A stretch of DNA of 64,000 nt. Origin: Kordia sp965224175 (GTDB lineage: Bacteria > Bacteroidota > Bacteroidia > Flavobacteriales > Flavobacteriaceae). The position numbers and the translations under genes are program-made. The stretch's first letter is position 1. Each line of letters starts with the position of its first letter. Shown one piece after another: positions 1 to 8,084 of this stretch. The notes beneath the pieces were generated by a model. That model saw only the letters and a list, made by a program, of their open reading frames with translations, was not told the origin of the DNA and searched no databases. The stretch lies in NCBI RefSeq assembly GCF_965224175.1, contig NZ_OZ245041.1:1550001-1614000 (forward strand), written 5' to 3'.

Positions 1-1113
1 TTTGTGGCAACTGATAATGGCTTGGTAAGTATTCCTAAAAAAGTTAAAAAGGAAACGTTATTTTTAGATGTATTCATAGATAAAATACGGTATAATTCAA
101 AAACACTTTCTGAAGGTACTGAAGTTATGTATACGGTTGATAACAATGTAAATATATTGGTTGCTACCATCGATTTTTCTGAAGAGAATAAAATCCAAAC
201 CTTTAATTATAAATTAGCGCCAATTCAGAAGAACTGGAATTCGTCAACAACGTCGAATATCAGTTTTAATAACTTACAACCTAACGATTATCAACTTATA
301 ATTTCTCAAAACGGTATTGAGAAATCATTCCATTTTACCATTAAGCCTTTGTGGTGGCAAACAATCATATTTAGAGCTTTAGCTGGAATTGGAATAGCTA
401 TAACGTTACTTTCTGCAGTTTGGATACTTGGTAGACGTATACAACGCAGAAAAGATCAAAAACTTATTCAAGAGAAAGAGCTATCTGAAATAAAACTCAG
501 AGCATTACGTTCACAAATGAATCCACACTTTGTGTTTAATTCTTTATCAGCAATTCAATATTACATCAATGAAAATGATTTTGAAGCATCTGAACTCTAT
601 TTGGTGAAATTTTCTAGACTCATTCGTCGATTCTTTGAATTGTCAAAAGAAAATGAAATTACACTAAAAGAGGAAATAAAATTACTTGAAAACTATCTGG
701 AAATTGAAAAATTGAGGTTTAAAGAAAAATTAACGTATCAAATTATTATACATGAAGAGCTGCCTATAAATAGCACAAAAATTCCCACTATGTTATTACA
801 ACCAATAGTTGAAAATGCTGTAAATCATGGTATTTTTAATAAAGAAGAAAATGGAATGATTACGCTTCAATTTATTTATATCGATACTTCTACATTCAGA
901 GTAGAAATTATTGACAATGGAGTTGGTTACAAAGGCACTAAAAATCTAACTCGAAAAAAAGAGAATTCATCTAATGTGCTTCAAGATAGACTTCGTATTT
1001 TAAATCAATCAAGAAAATGGAGTATCACTCATGAAAATGAAGAAGTTTTCCCTGATCACAAGGACAAAGGCAACAAAGCAATATTTATTATAAAAAAAAT
1101 CATTAATGAATAA
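1..1113 (+). CDS. LytS-type sensor histidine kinase, C-terminal part (5' end outside window)
   Basis: The frame is open from the first base, so the true start lies upstream. The visible part begins with a beta-rich periplasmic region like the Y_Y_Y domain that closes two-component propeller sensors. One membrane segment follows (about residues 119-143, counting from the GTG at base 4), then a His_kinase domain with the motif QMNPHFVFNSL (His about 175) and a HATPase with the N-box PIVENAVNHG and the G-box DNGVGYKG. This architecture is that of inner-membrane LytS/YehU-type kinases, which phosphorylate a LytTR regulator. The gene overlaps the next by 8 bases, as expected for a kinase and its partner. 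The signal sensed cannot be told. The GTG at base 4 is not a credible start. Confidence 0.85.
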   Translation, partial: FVATDNGLVSIPKKVKKETLFLDVFIDKIRYNSKTLSEGTEVMYTVDNNVNILVATIDFSEENKIQTFNYKLAPIQKNWNSSTTSNISFNNLQPNDYQLIISQNGIEKSFHFTIKPLWWQTIIFRALAGIGIAITLLSAVWILGRRIQRRKDQKLIQEKELSEIKLRALRSQMNPHFVFNSLSAIQYYINENDFEASELYLVKFSRLIRRFFELSKENEITLKEEIKLLENYLEIEKLRFKEKLTYQIIIHEELPINSTKIPTMLLQPIVENAVNHGIFNKEENGMITLQFIYIDTSTFRVEIIDNGVGYKGTKNLTRKKENSSNVLQDRLRILNQSRKWSITHENEEVFPDHKDKGNKAIFIIKKIINE

Positions 1114-1846
1114 ACTGACATCCATATTAGTAGATGATGAAGTTTCTAACTTGAAAGGACTACAGAAGAAAATAGAAAAGTTGTTTCCTGAAATAGAAAT
1201 CATTGGGTTATATCAAAAGCCTGAAGAAGCTATTATTGCAATTAATGAAAAACAACCTGATGTCCTTTTTTTAGACATAGAAATGCCTAGAATAAATGGT
1301 TTTGAGTTACTCTCTGAAATAAAAAATATTCAATTTCAAGTCATTTTTGTAACTGCTTATAGTGAATATGCCATTGAAGCCTTTAAAAAATGTGCAATAG
1401 ATTATATTTTAAAACCAATAGATAATGATGATTTAAAATCTGCTGTAACTAAAGTATTAAAAAATAATACCTCAAAGCAAGAACAAAATTCTAATGAAAA
1501 GCTCGCTACGCTATTATTTGAAAACATTTTTAGAAAAAATAAAGTTGTTGTTCCTACATCAAAAGGAATCTCTTTTATTCCTGAAGAAGAAGTAATGCAT
1601 TTAAAAGGGTATGAAGGCTACACACAAATATATTTTACGAACAACACTACATTAACGAGTTCTTATAATTTAGGGAAGTTTGAAAAAGCATTAAGCAAAA
1701 AATTCTTTAAATGTCATAAATCACATATAATTAACTTAGAACATGTACGACATTTTGAAAACGAAGGGTATTTAATTCTTGGAGATGATTATAGAGTTCC
1801 AATATCAAAAACTCATAAAAAAGCTTTTTTAGACTTATTTAGTTAA
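1106..1846 (+). CDS. LytTR-family response regulator
   Basis: This is a 246-residue cytoplasmic regulator. Residues 1-120 form a receiver domain with the acidic pair DD at 10-11, the phosphoacceptor Asp57 in FLDIEMP, and the conserved KPID lysine. Residues about 150-246 form a LytTR DNA-binding domain (motifs FKCHKSHIINL and VPISKTHK). The start codon overlaps the end of the upstream kinase gene, so the two are translationally coupled and very probably partners. LytTR regulators of this group bind direct repeats upstream of their targets; I see no target here. No clear terminator follows, and about 120 bases of non-coding sequence separate it from the convergent tRNA cluster. Confidence 0.93.
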   Translation: MNKLTSILVDDEVSNLKGLQKKIEKLFPEIEIIGLYQKPEEAIIAINEKQPDVLFLDIEMPRINGFELLSEIKNIQFQVIFVTAYSEYAIEAFKKCAIDYILKPIDNDDLKSAVTKVLKNNTSKQEQNSNEKLATLLFENIFRKNKVVVPTSKGISFIPEEEVMHLKGYEGYTQIYFTNNTTLTSSYNLGKFEKALSKKFFKCHKSHIINLEHVRHFENEGYLILGDDYRVPISKTHKKAFLDLFS

Positions 1847-1972
1847 CTGCTTACAAATACGATTAGAGTTACATAATTTTTAGCTTGAGATATCTACTAA
1901 GATACATTTTTGAAGTTTATTAATAGGCTTAAAAAGCGTAAATCACTAAAAAGTTATATTAGCAAAAACAAG

Positions 1973-2000
1973 AAAGCCTTACTAGAAATAGTAAGGCTTT
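1973..2000 (-). terminator. Terminator of the tRNA cluster
   Basis: An 11-bp perfect stem (AAAGCCTTACT paired with AGTAAGGCTTT) lies 8 bases beyond the 3' end of tRNA-Arg. On the minus strand it is followed by a T-rich stretch. It most likely ends the tRNA transcript. Confidence 0.8.
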
Positions 2001-2007
2001 TGTCTTG

Positions 2008-2081
2008 TGATCGCGACAGGATTCGAACCTGTGACCGTCTGCTTAGAAGGCAGATGCTCTATCCAGCTGAGCTACGCGACC
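2008..2081 (-). tRNA. tRNA-Arg (anticodon TCT)
   Basis: The minus strand folds into a standard cloverleaf of 74 nt. The acceptor stem is GGTCGCG/CGCGATC, the D-arm starts at GCTC, the anticodon loop is CTTCTAA and the T-loop is GGTTCGAATCC. The anticodon TCT reads AGA. CCA is not encoded. Confidence 0.95.
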
Positions 2082-2174
2082 GGACCGAGTGTAAAATAAA
2101 ATGTCAGGTAGACATTTTTAGTGAGAATGCCGGCATGTACGCGGGCTTTTTTCACTTCACTTTATTTTATTATG

Positions 2175-2249
2175 TCGGGGTGGCAGGATTCGAACCTGCG
2201 ACCTCCGCGTCCCAAACGCGGCGCGATAACCGGGCTACGCTACACCCCG
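2175..2249 (-). tRNA. tRNA-Pro (anticodon TGG)
   Basis: This is a 75-nt cloverleaf on the minus strand, with acceptor stem CGGGGTG/CACCCCG, anticodon stem CGCGT, loop carrying TGG, and T-loop GGTTCGAATCC. CCA is not encoded. It lies 93 bases upstream of tRNA-Arg in the same orientation. Confidence 0.95.
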
Positions 2250-2272
2250 AAATTCTATTAAACTAAAAAAAG

Positions 2273-2354
2273 CGGAGAGACCGGGATTCGAACCCGGGCA
2301 TCCCGAAGGATGACAGCTTAGCAGGCTGCTGCATTACCACTCTGCCACCTCTCC
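2273..2354 (-). tRNA. tRNA-Ser (anticodon GCT)
   Basis: This is a class II tRNA of 82 nt with a long variable arm (CATCC..GGATG). The acceptor stem is GGAGAGG/TCTCTCC with one G-U pair, and the anticodon loop CTGCTAA reads AGC/AGT. It is the first tRNA of the three-gene cluster on the minus strand. Confidence 0.95.
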
Positions 2355-2503
2355 AATATTTCTTTGTTTTAAGAACTTGTACAATTGTGAAATTGCGGTT
2401 GCAAATGTAACTGTTCATTTCGTATCGCGCAACTATTTAAACGTTTTTTTAGTCTTTTTTTGTTATTTTTTTTACAATATTTTAATTTTCAATCAACTAG
2501 TGA

Positions 2504-4594
2504 TTACTCAGGATATTCAATTCTTAAATGATAGATGTTGTTTAACTTCTTTTTTAATACTTTTTTGATCGTTACAATTTCTTTCAGCGTAATGTCTGCA
2601 TTCATAAATTGTTGTTCGTCCATTTGCTTATCAATAATGCGTTCTACAAATTGATCAATTTTTTGAGAAGTTGGCTCTTTTAAACTTTTTGAAGCTGCTT
2701 CTACAGAATCTGCCATCATTAATATTGCTGTTTCCTTAGAAAATGGTATTGGTCCTGGATATTGAAATTTCTTTATGGAAACTTCTTCATCTAATTCTTT
2801 TGCCTTTTTGTAAAAGTAATATACCGTAGATGTTCCGTGATGTGTACGAATAAAATCTATAATACGATCGGGGAGTTTATTGCTTTTTGCTATTTCGATA
2901 CCATCTAATACATGATCAATAATCATAGTTGCACTTTCATCTGGTGCCAATTCATCATGTGGATTTACCGAAGTAGCCTGATTTTCTATAAAAAATGTAG
3001 GATTGTTCATTTTGCCAATATCATGATACAAAGCTCCTACCCTAACTAACATTGTATTTGCTCCTATTTCACTTGCTGCAGCTTCCGCAAGATTTGCCAC
3101 TTGAAGCGAATGATGAAATGTTCCTGGTGCTTCATTTGCTAGTCGTTTCAAAAGTTTAGAATTGGTATCTGAAAGTTCTAATAGCGATACATCTGACACT
3201 AGTCCAAATATTTTTTCATAAATATAAATTAGCGGTTGCACAAACAAAGTTGCCAATCCACAAAGCATAAATTGCATGAAGTATACCCAAATGACATGCA
3301 AATTTCCTGATTCATTACTACTAAACACTTCTGAAAATTTAATTCCTCCTTCATGCGTAATATAAAAGGCAAAATAAGCGATGATATAAATCAAAGTAAT
3401 TTGTCCTACCGAAATAAAGAGATTGGCGCGCTTATATAGCTCAGAAACCGTTAAAATAGTTACAATACCTGCTATGATTTGTAAAAAGATATATTCTGAA
3501 CTATTTGGCACAATAAATCCGAGTAATAAAACTGTTAGTACATGTGCAAATAATCCCAATCGAGCATCAAAGAACGCTTTGAGAATTAAAGGTAGAATAC
3601 ACAACGGAACCACATATACATAATTAGCATTATATTTTACCACCAAAGTCGTTAATACAATCATGAATACTATATTCATAAAGATAAAAGTTACTTTGTT
3701 GTTATTTTCATAGATATCTGGACGATATTTTCGAATAAACAATAACAACATCAACAATGCCAGCGCTACTAAAATTGTATATCCAAATACAATCCAATTG
3801 TAGTTAGATTCATTCCATACTTGCGATTCGTATTCTTTTTTAAGTGAATTTAATTGTGCTAGTTTTTCTCCTTCTACCACTTCTCCTTTGGCTATTATTC
3901 GAACGCCTTCTTGAACATTTCCGCGTGTGTATGCTATGGAATTTAATTCTTGCGACAGCACGCTATTAGTAATTTGTTGATTGATTTCAACATTAGGTTC
4001 AATAATTTCAAAGAAAAGATTATACAATGGCGATTCGTAATTTTCTAACACTTGATCTTCAACAAACTTTTTAACGTGATATTGAAGATTATTGAGCTTA
4101 ACAAAACTATTGTAACTTATATTTCGTTCTACATTATCTTGAATCAGTACGACGAGTTGATTGCTTTTAGAATCATCAACAGTTGCTATAACTCCATTTC
4201 TGTACAACTTAGTTAATAACCTACTCGCTTTTCGCTTTAGACTTAAAAAACCATTCGTATCTATGAGACTATCTACAGAAAAAATTTCGTCAAATTCTTC
4301 ATCAAAATCATTCTTAATACGATCAACTGTTGCAGCATTGTAATCGTAATATGTTTTAGCATTTGCAGTAATGTTTGCTTTCTCTGCTTCTATTTCTGCA
4401 TTTGTTTTTGTGATAGGAAAATTAAAAGGAGCAAGTAACGTTTCATATTGCCAAGGTTTTCCTTTTTGAAATTCATATTGGAATTTTCCTCCTTTTGGAA
4501 AAAGGTATACCACTAAAACCGTTGTGAGTATATATAAAAAGATTTTATATACAAATGATTGGTTTTGATATAACTTAGTGATGAGCTGCTTCAT
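2504..4594 (-). CDS. pgpH: 7TM-HD phosphohydrolase, PgpH family
   Basis: The 696-residue protein has the PgpH/YqfF layout. An N-terminal membrane helix (about 17-35) is followed by an extracytoplasmic 7TM-HDED region (about 36-260), a bundle of seven membrane helices, and a cytoplasmic HD domain. The metal-binding HDIGK sits at about residue 524, with HHSL upstream and HHGTSTVYYF downstream. Characterised members hydrolyse cyclic di-AMP to pApA, lowering this second messenger. The length matches the family. It is a single-gene unit read towards the tRNA cluster. A -7 box (TACTTTTG) lies at 4617-4624. The family is certain; the exact substrate is inferred from it. Confidence 0.9.
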   Translation of the reverse strand: MKQLITKLYQNQSFVYKIFLYILTTVLVVYLFPKGGKFQYEFQKGKPWQYETLLAPFNFPITKTNAEIEAEKANITANAKTYYDYNAATVDRIKNDFDEEFDEIFSVDSLIDTNGFLSLKRKASRLLTKLYRNGVIATVDDSKSNQLVVLIQDNVERNISYNSFVKLNNLQYHVKKFVEDQVLENYESPLYNLFFEIIEPNVEINQQITNSVLSQELNSIAYTRGNVQEGVRIIAKGEVVEGEKLAQLNSLKKEYESQVWNESNYNWIVFGYTILVALALLMLLLFIRKYRPDIYENNNKVTFIFMNIVFMIVLTTLVVKYNANYVYVVPLCILPLILKAFFDARLGLFAHVLTVLLLGFIVPNSSEYIFLQIIAGIVTILTVSELYKRANLFISVGQITLIYIIAYFAFYITHEGGIKFSEVFSSNESGNLHVIWVYFMQFMLCGLATLFVQPLIYIYEKIFGLVSDVSLLELSDTNSKLLKRLANEAPGTFHHSLQVANLAEAAASEIGANTMLVRVGALYHDIGKMNNPTFFIENQATSVNPHDELAPDESATMIIDHVLDGIEIAKSNKLPDRIIDFIRTHHGTSTVYYFYKKAKELDEEVSIKKFQYPGPIPFSKETAILMMADSVEAASKSLKEPTSQKIDQFVERIIDKQMDEQQFMNADITLKEIVTIKKVLKKKLNNIYHLRIEYPE

Positions 4595-4616
4595 TAAACG
4601 AATATATGTTAATATT

Positions 4617-4624
4617 CAAAAGTA
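4617..4624 (-). promoter_or_regulatory. Candidate -7 box for pgpH
   Basis: The minus strand reads TACTTTTG, matching the Bacteroidetes -7 consensus TAnnTTTG, 22 bases before the start codon. No convincing -33 TTTG lies at the expected distance. Confidence 0.5.
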
Positions 4625-4725
4625 ATAAAATTAAGCGTGTCTTATTATCGGTTAAATTGATAATTTATACGGATATCTTCTAAAAAATAATTAAATTCGC
4701 AGCAATTAAACTTTAAGGAAAAATC

Positions 4726-5904
4726 ATGAGTAAAGAAGTTGTTATTGTAGCAGCTGCAAGAACTCCAATAGGAAGTTTTTTAGGCGCTTTATCCACTATA
4801 CCTGCTCCAAAGCTAGGAGCTACAGCTATTAAAGGTGCATTGGCACAAATAAATTTAGCTCCAGAGCATGTACAAGAAGTTATTATGGGAAATGTTGTGC
4901 AAGCTGGAACTGGGCAAGCTCCTGCGAGACAAGCAGCTATTTTTGCTGGAATTCCAGATACCGTTCCTTGTACTACTGTAAATAAAGTATGTGCTTCTGG
5001 TATGAAAGCCGTTATGCAAGCTGCACAAGCAATTGCTTTAGGCGATGCTGATATTGTAGTTGCTGGTGGAATGGAAAATATGAGTTCTATTCCTCATTAT
5101 TATCATGCAAGAAAAGCTACTAAGTTTGGACCAGCAAAGATGGAAGATGGAATGCAGAAAGATGGTTTGGTAGATGTGTATGATAATGTTGCTATGGGTG
5201 TTTGTGCTGATGCATGTGCTACTGAATATAGTTTTTCTAGAGAAGATCAGGATGCATTTGCAATTCAGTCATACGAACGTTCTGCGAAGGCATGGTCTGA
5301 AGGAAAATTTGCAGATGAAATAGTTCCTGTAGAGGTTCCACAACGAAGAGGTGAACCAGTTATCGTAAACGAAGACGAAGAATATAAGAATGTAAAAATG
5401 GAAAAAATTCCTGCTTTACGTCCTGCATTTACTAAAGAAGGTACAGTTACTGCTGCCAATGCTTCTACTATTAATGATGGAGCTGGAGCAATGGTATTAA
5501 TGAGTGCTGAAAAAGCAGCTGAATTAGGATTAACTCCTTTGGCTACTATAAAAGGATATGCAGATGCTGCTCATGAACCAAAATGGTTTACAACTGCACC
5601 AGCAAAAGCGCTTCCAAAAGCATTAGCGAAAGCAAATGTAAGTATTGATGATATTGATTATTTCGAATTTAACGAAGCATTCTCTGTTGTTGGATTGGCT
5701 AATATGAAGATTCTTGGACTCTCTGACGATAAAGTAAATGTAAATGGTGGTGCCGTTTCTTTAGGACATCCATTAGGTTGTTCGGGAGTACGTATTTTAA
5801 TTACTTTAGTAAACGTATTAAAGCAAAATAATGCTAAATTAGGAGCCGCAGCTATTTGTAATGGTGGTGGTGGTGCTTCTGCTTTAGTTTTAGAAAGAGC
5901 TTAA
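4726..5904 (+). CDS. Acetyl-CoA C-acetyltransferase (thiolase)
   Basis: The 392 residues match the usual length of thiolase II enzymes. The acyl-accepting cysteine is Cys89 (VNKVCASGMKA), the catalytic histidine lies in GGAVSLGHPLGCSG, and the second cysteine in AICNGGGGAS near the end. The enzyme joins or cleaves acetoacetyl-CoA and acetyl-CoA in the cytoplasm, and could serve fatty-acid, ketone-body or amino-acid breakdown. The start is the only ATG consistent with the N-terminal motif VVIVAAARTPIGSF. The NlpC/P60 gene starts 32 bases downstream, so the two may share a transcript, although their functions do not obviously connect. The fold is certain; chain-length specificity is inferred. 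Confidence 0.93.
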   Translation: MSKEVVIVAAARTPIGSFLGALSTIPAPKLGATAIKGALAQINLAPEHVQEVIMGNVVQAGTGQAPARQAAIFAGIPDTVPCTTVNKVCASGMKAVMQAAQAIALGDADIVVAGGMENMSSIPHYYHARKATKFGPAKMEDGMQKDGLVDVYDNVAMGVCADACATEYSFSREDQDAFAIQSYERSAKAWSEGKFADEIVPVEVPQRRGEPVIVNEDEEYKNVKMEKIPALRPAFTKEGTVTAANASTINDGAGAMVLMSAEKAAELGLTPLATIKGYADAAHEPKWFTTAPAKALPKALAKANVSIDDIDYFEFNEAFSVVGLANMKILGLSDDKVNVNGGAVSLGHPLGCSGVRILITLVNVLKQNNAKLGAAAICNGGGGASALVLERA

Positions 5905-5936
5905 TTTCCAATTAAAAAATACCAGATTTTATATAA

Positions 5937-6683
5937 ATGCAATACGGAATTTGCAATTTAAGTATTGTTCCGCTTCGTGCTGAACCAAGTGATATGAGTG
6001 AACTCGTATCACAAGTATTGTATGGAGAACATTTTAAAGTGTTAGAGCAACGCAAGAAATGGAGCAGGATTCGCATTGCATTTGATAAGTATGAAGGTTG
6101 GATTGATAATAAACAATACTTAGAAGTTTCTGAAGATATTTACAAGGAGAAAGACAAAGAAGATTTAGTCTTAACTTCCGATTTGGTAGAATTTATTACT
6201 GATGATACGCAGTTAATGCCAATACCTATTGGTGCCGTATTAAATCCATTGTCACTATTTTCTCATCAATATGATGGAGATACAGTGACAGGAATTCTTC
6301 CGAAAGAAAATATTATTAAAACTTCATATATGTATTTAGGCGCTCCGTATTTATGGGGCGGAAAAACTCCTTTCGGAATTGACTGTTCTGGTTTTACACA
6401 AATGGTCTACAAACTGAATGGCTATAAACTATTGCGTGATGCTTCTCAACAAGCAACCCAAGGTGATCCATTAAGTTTTATTGAAGAAAGTGAACCTGGC
6501 GATTTAGCATTTTTCGATAATGAAGAAGGAAATATTATTCATGTTGGAATCATCATGGAAAATAATTATATCATTCATGCACATGGAAAAGTTCGTATTG
6601 ATCGTATTGATCATTCTGGAATTTTCAATGTAGAAACCAATCGTCATACACATAGACTACGTGTGATTAAAAAGATTATTTAG
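5937..6683 (+). CDS. NlpC/P60 (C40) peptidase with N-terminal SH3-like region
   Basis: Residues 1-65 resemble a bacterial SH3 domain (VPLRAEPSDMSELVSQ, then KWSRIRI and GWID). Residues about 125-248 form the NlpC/P60 papain-like domain with Cys150 in IDCSGF, His202 in IIHVGI, and a further histidine in IIHAHG completing the catalytic set. Such enzymes cut cell-wall peptides, typically the D-Glu-to-diamino-acid bond. No signal peptide is visible, so the protein may act on imported muropeptides in the cytoplasm, as YkfC-like enzymes do. It follows the thiolase gene closely and ends at a strong bidirectional terminator. Confidence 0.88.
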   Translation: MQYGICNLSIVPLRAEPSDMSELVSQVLYGEHFKVLEQRKKWSRIRIAFDKYEGWIDNKQYLEVSEDIYKEKDKEDLVLTSDLVEFITDDTQLMPIPIGAVLNPLSLFSHQYDGDTVTGILPKENIIKTSYMYLGAPYLWGGKTPFGIDCSGFTQMVYKLNGYKLLRDASQQATQGDPLSFIEESEPGDLAFFDNEEGNIIHVGIIMENNYIIHAHGKVRIDRIDHSGIFNVETNRHTHRLRVIKKII

Positions 6684-6710
6684 GAAGTATTTTAGAAAAT
6701 TAGGATATAA

Positions 6711-6743
6711 AAAAAACCTCGTTACACTGTAACGAGGTTTTTT
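6711..6743. terminator. Bidirectional terminator
   Basis: A 9-bp stem CCTCGTTAC/GTAACGAGG with a 3-base loop is flanked by A6 and T6. It separates the converging NlpC/P60 and TPR protein genes and can work in both directions. Confidence 0.9.
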
Positions 6744-6762
6744 AGTTTGTATATCTACAAGA

Positions 6763-8046
6763 CTATTGTCCTAGCTCAGCTAATCTAGCTTTCACTTTTT
6801 TGAATTTATCATCTTCTCCCAAGAAAGAGTATAAACCTTTTAATTGCTTTAAGATTTGTACATCATCAGGAACACTTTCTGAAATTCCTTCTAATACTTT
6901 TAATGACTTTCTGTATAAAGCTGTTTGCTGTCCTTGATATTCTTCAAACTTTTTATTGTCTGCTGAAGAATTTCCTAATTCGTTCATTTTGTCAACAATA
7001 TCAGAAGCTTCGTCTAAGTAAGTCTTAGATAAGTTGATTCCTGCATTGATGTATCCAGGATCTAATTCTAATACTTTTCTGTATGCTGATCTTGCTTCTT
7101 CTACATCTCCATTTTCAGCACTAATTACTCCAATATTGTAGTATGAATCTACATCATTAGGATTTTTAGTAATGATCTCTTTCATGATTTCTTTGAACTT
7201 AGCAGTATCTCCCATTTTGTAGTAGATATTACCTTTTGTCAATAAAAGAGAAGAATCATTTGGGTTTACAGCAATTGCTTCTTCTACAGCTTTTAAAGCT
7301 TTCTCATTATCTCCAATATGATTTGTATAAATCCAAGAAACATTTTTAACGATTTCTGGTAAACGAGATTTTGTTTTCTCAGTTGTAGGATTTGAATGCG
7401 ATTTTGATTTTACAGATAAATCTCTAATTGTTTTATCTGGAAAAGATTCTTTTTTTCCGTTAGCAACATTCGTAGCAAAATATTGTGTTTTCACACCTGT
7501 ATAGTTTGCAGCTTTTAATTCTTCGTAATACTTTAATGCAGTATCATAATCTTTCCCTGAAATAGAGTTAGAAGCTGCATAGTACAACAAGTCCTTATTT
7601 TCTGGCTGTAACGTGTATGTTAAGTACAATATATCTGAAGCCTTATCAAAGTCTTTTGCTTTTTGTGAAGCAATCGCTTTATCAACCAACTTACTAATCA
7701 TTGTTTGTAATTTTGGCTTAGCATCTTTCGTATACTTAAATTCTTTTTGCTCTTTTTCGAAAGCAAATAATTTATTATATGCTTCTCCAGCAATCTTTAA
7801 AGATGCATCCGCATCCATACCTTTATCTGCTAATTCTTGATATGTACTTCCTTTTAAGAAGTAATATTTAGCTTTATATTTTGCATCAGCATTTTCAATC
7901 GTAGAAGAAATACTAGCAAGTACTTCTTTTGCTTCTACTGTATTTCCTTTTTTTAATGCTTTCTCAACAGCTCTTAATTCTTTCTTTTGTGCAAAAGAAA
8001 ATGCTGTAATTAGCATTGCTGAGAAAATTAAAATTGTCTTCTTCAT
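6763..8046 (-). CDS. Secreted tetratricopeptide-repeat protein
   Basis: This is a 427-residue protein with a Sec signal peptide (MKKTILIFSAMLITAFSFAQ, cleavage about residue 19), so it is periplasmic or outer-membrane associated. TPR units are recognisable across residues about 130-345, for example around SLLLTKGNIYYKMGDTAKF and VDSYYNIGVISAENGDVEEA. Outside the repeats it is rich in lysine and alanine. TPR proteins of this kind are protein-interaction scaffolds; no enzymatic motif is present. It lies 38 bases downstream of gyrA on the same strand and may be partly co-transcribed. The partner is unknown. Confidence 0.8.
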   Translation of the reverse strand: MKKTILIFSAMLITAFSFAQKKELRAVEKALKKGNTVEAKEVLASISSTIENADAKYKAKYYFLKGSTYQELADKGMDADASLKIAGEAYNKLFAFEKEQKEFKYTKDAKPKLQTMISKLVDKAIASQKAKDFDKASDILYLTYTLQPENKDLLYYAASNSISGKDYDTALKYYEELKAANYTGVKTQYFATNVANGKKESFPDKTIRDLSVKSKSHSNPTTEKTKSRLPEIVKNVSWIYTNHIGDNEKALKAVEEAIAVNPNDSSLLLTKGNIYYKMGDTAKFKEIMKEIITKNPNDVDSYYNIGVISAENGDVEEARSAYRKVLELDPGYINAGINLSKTYLDEASDIVDKMNELGNSSADNKKFEEYQGQQTALYRKSLKVLEGISESVPDDVQILKQLKGLYSFLGEDDKFKKVKARLAELGQ

Positions 8047-8084
8047 TTTGTAAGTGTTTAAAATAATTGAGGTTTGTGTTATTA

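Noticed and set aside
1910..2266. 118-codon plus-strand reading frame
   Set aside because: It runs across the complement of tRNA-Arg and tRNA-Pro and the tRNA terminator; the translation contains the typical reverse-tRNA pattern. Not a gene.
2008..2354. tRNA cluster as an integration site
   Set aside because: All three tRNAs are intact, no direct repeats of tRNA ends or integrase genes are seen on either side.
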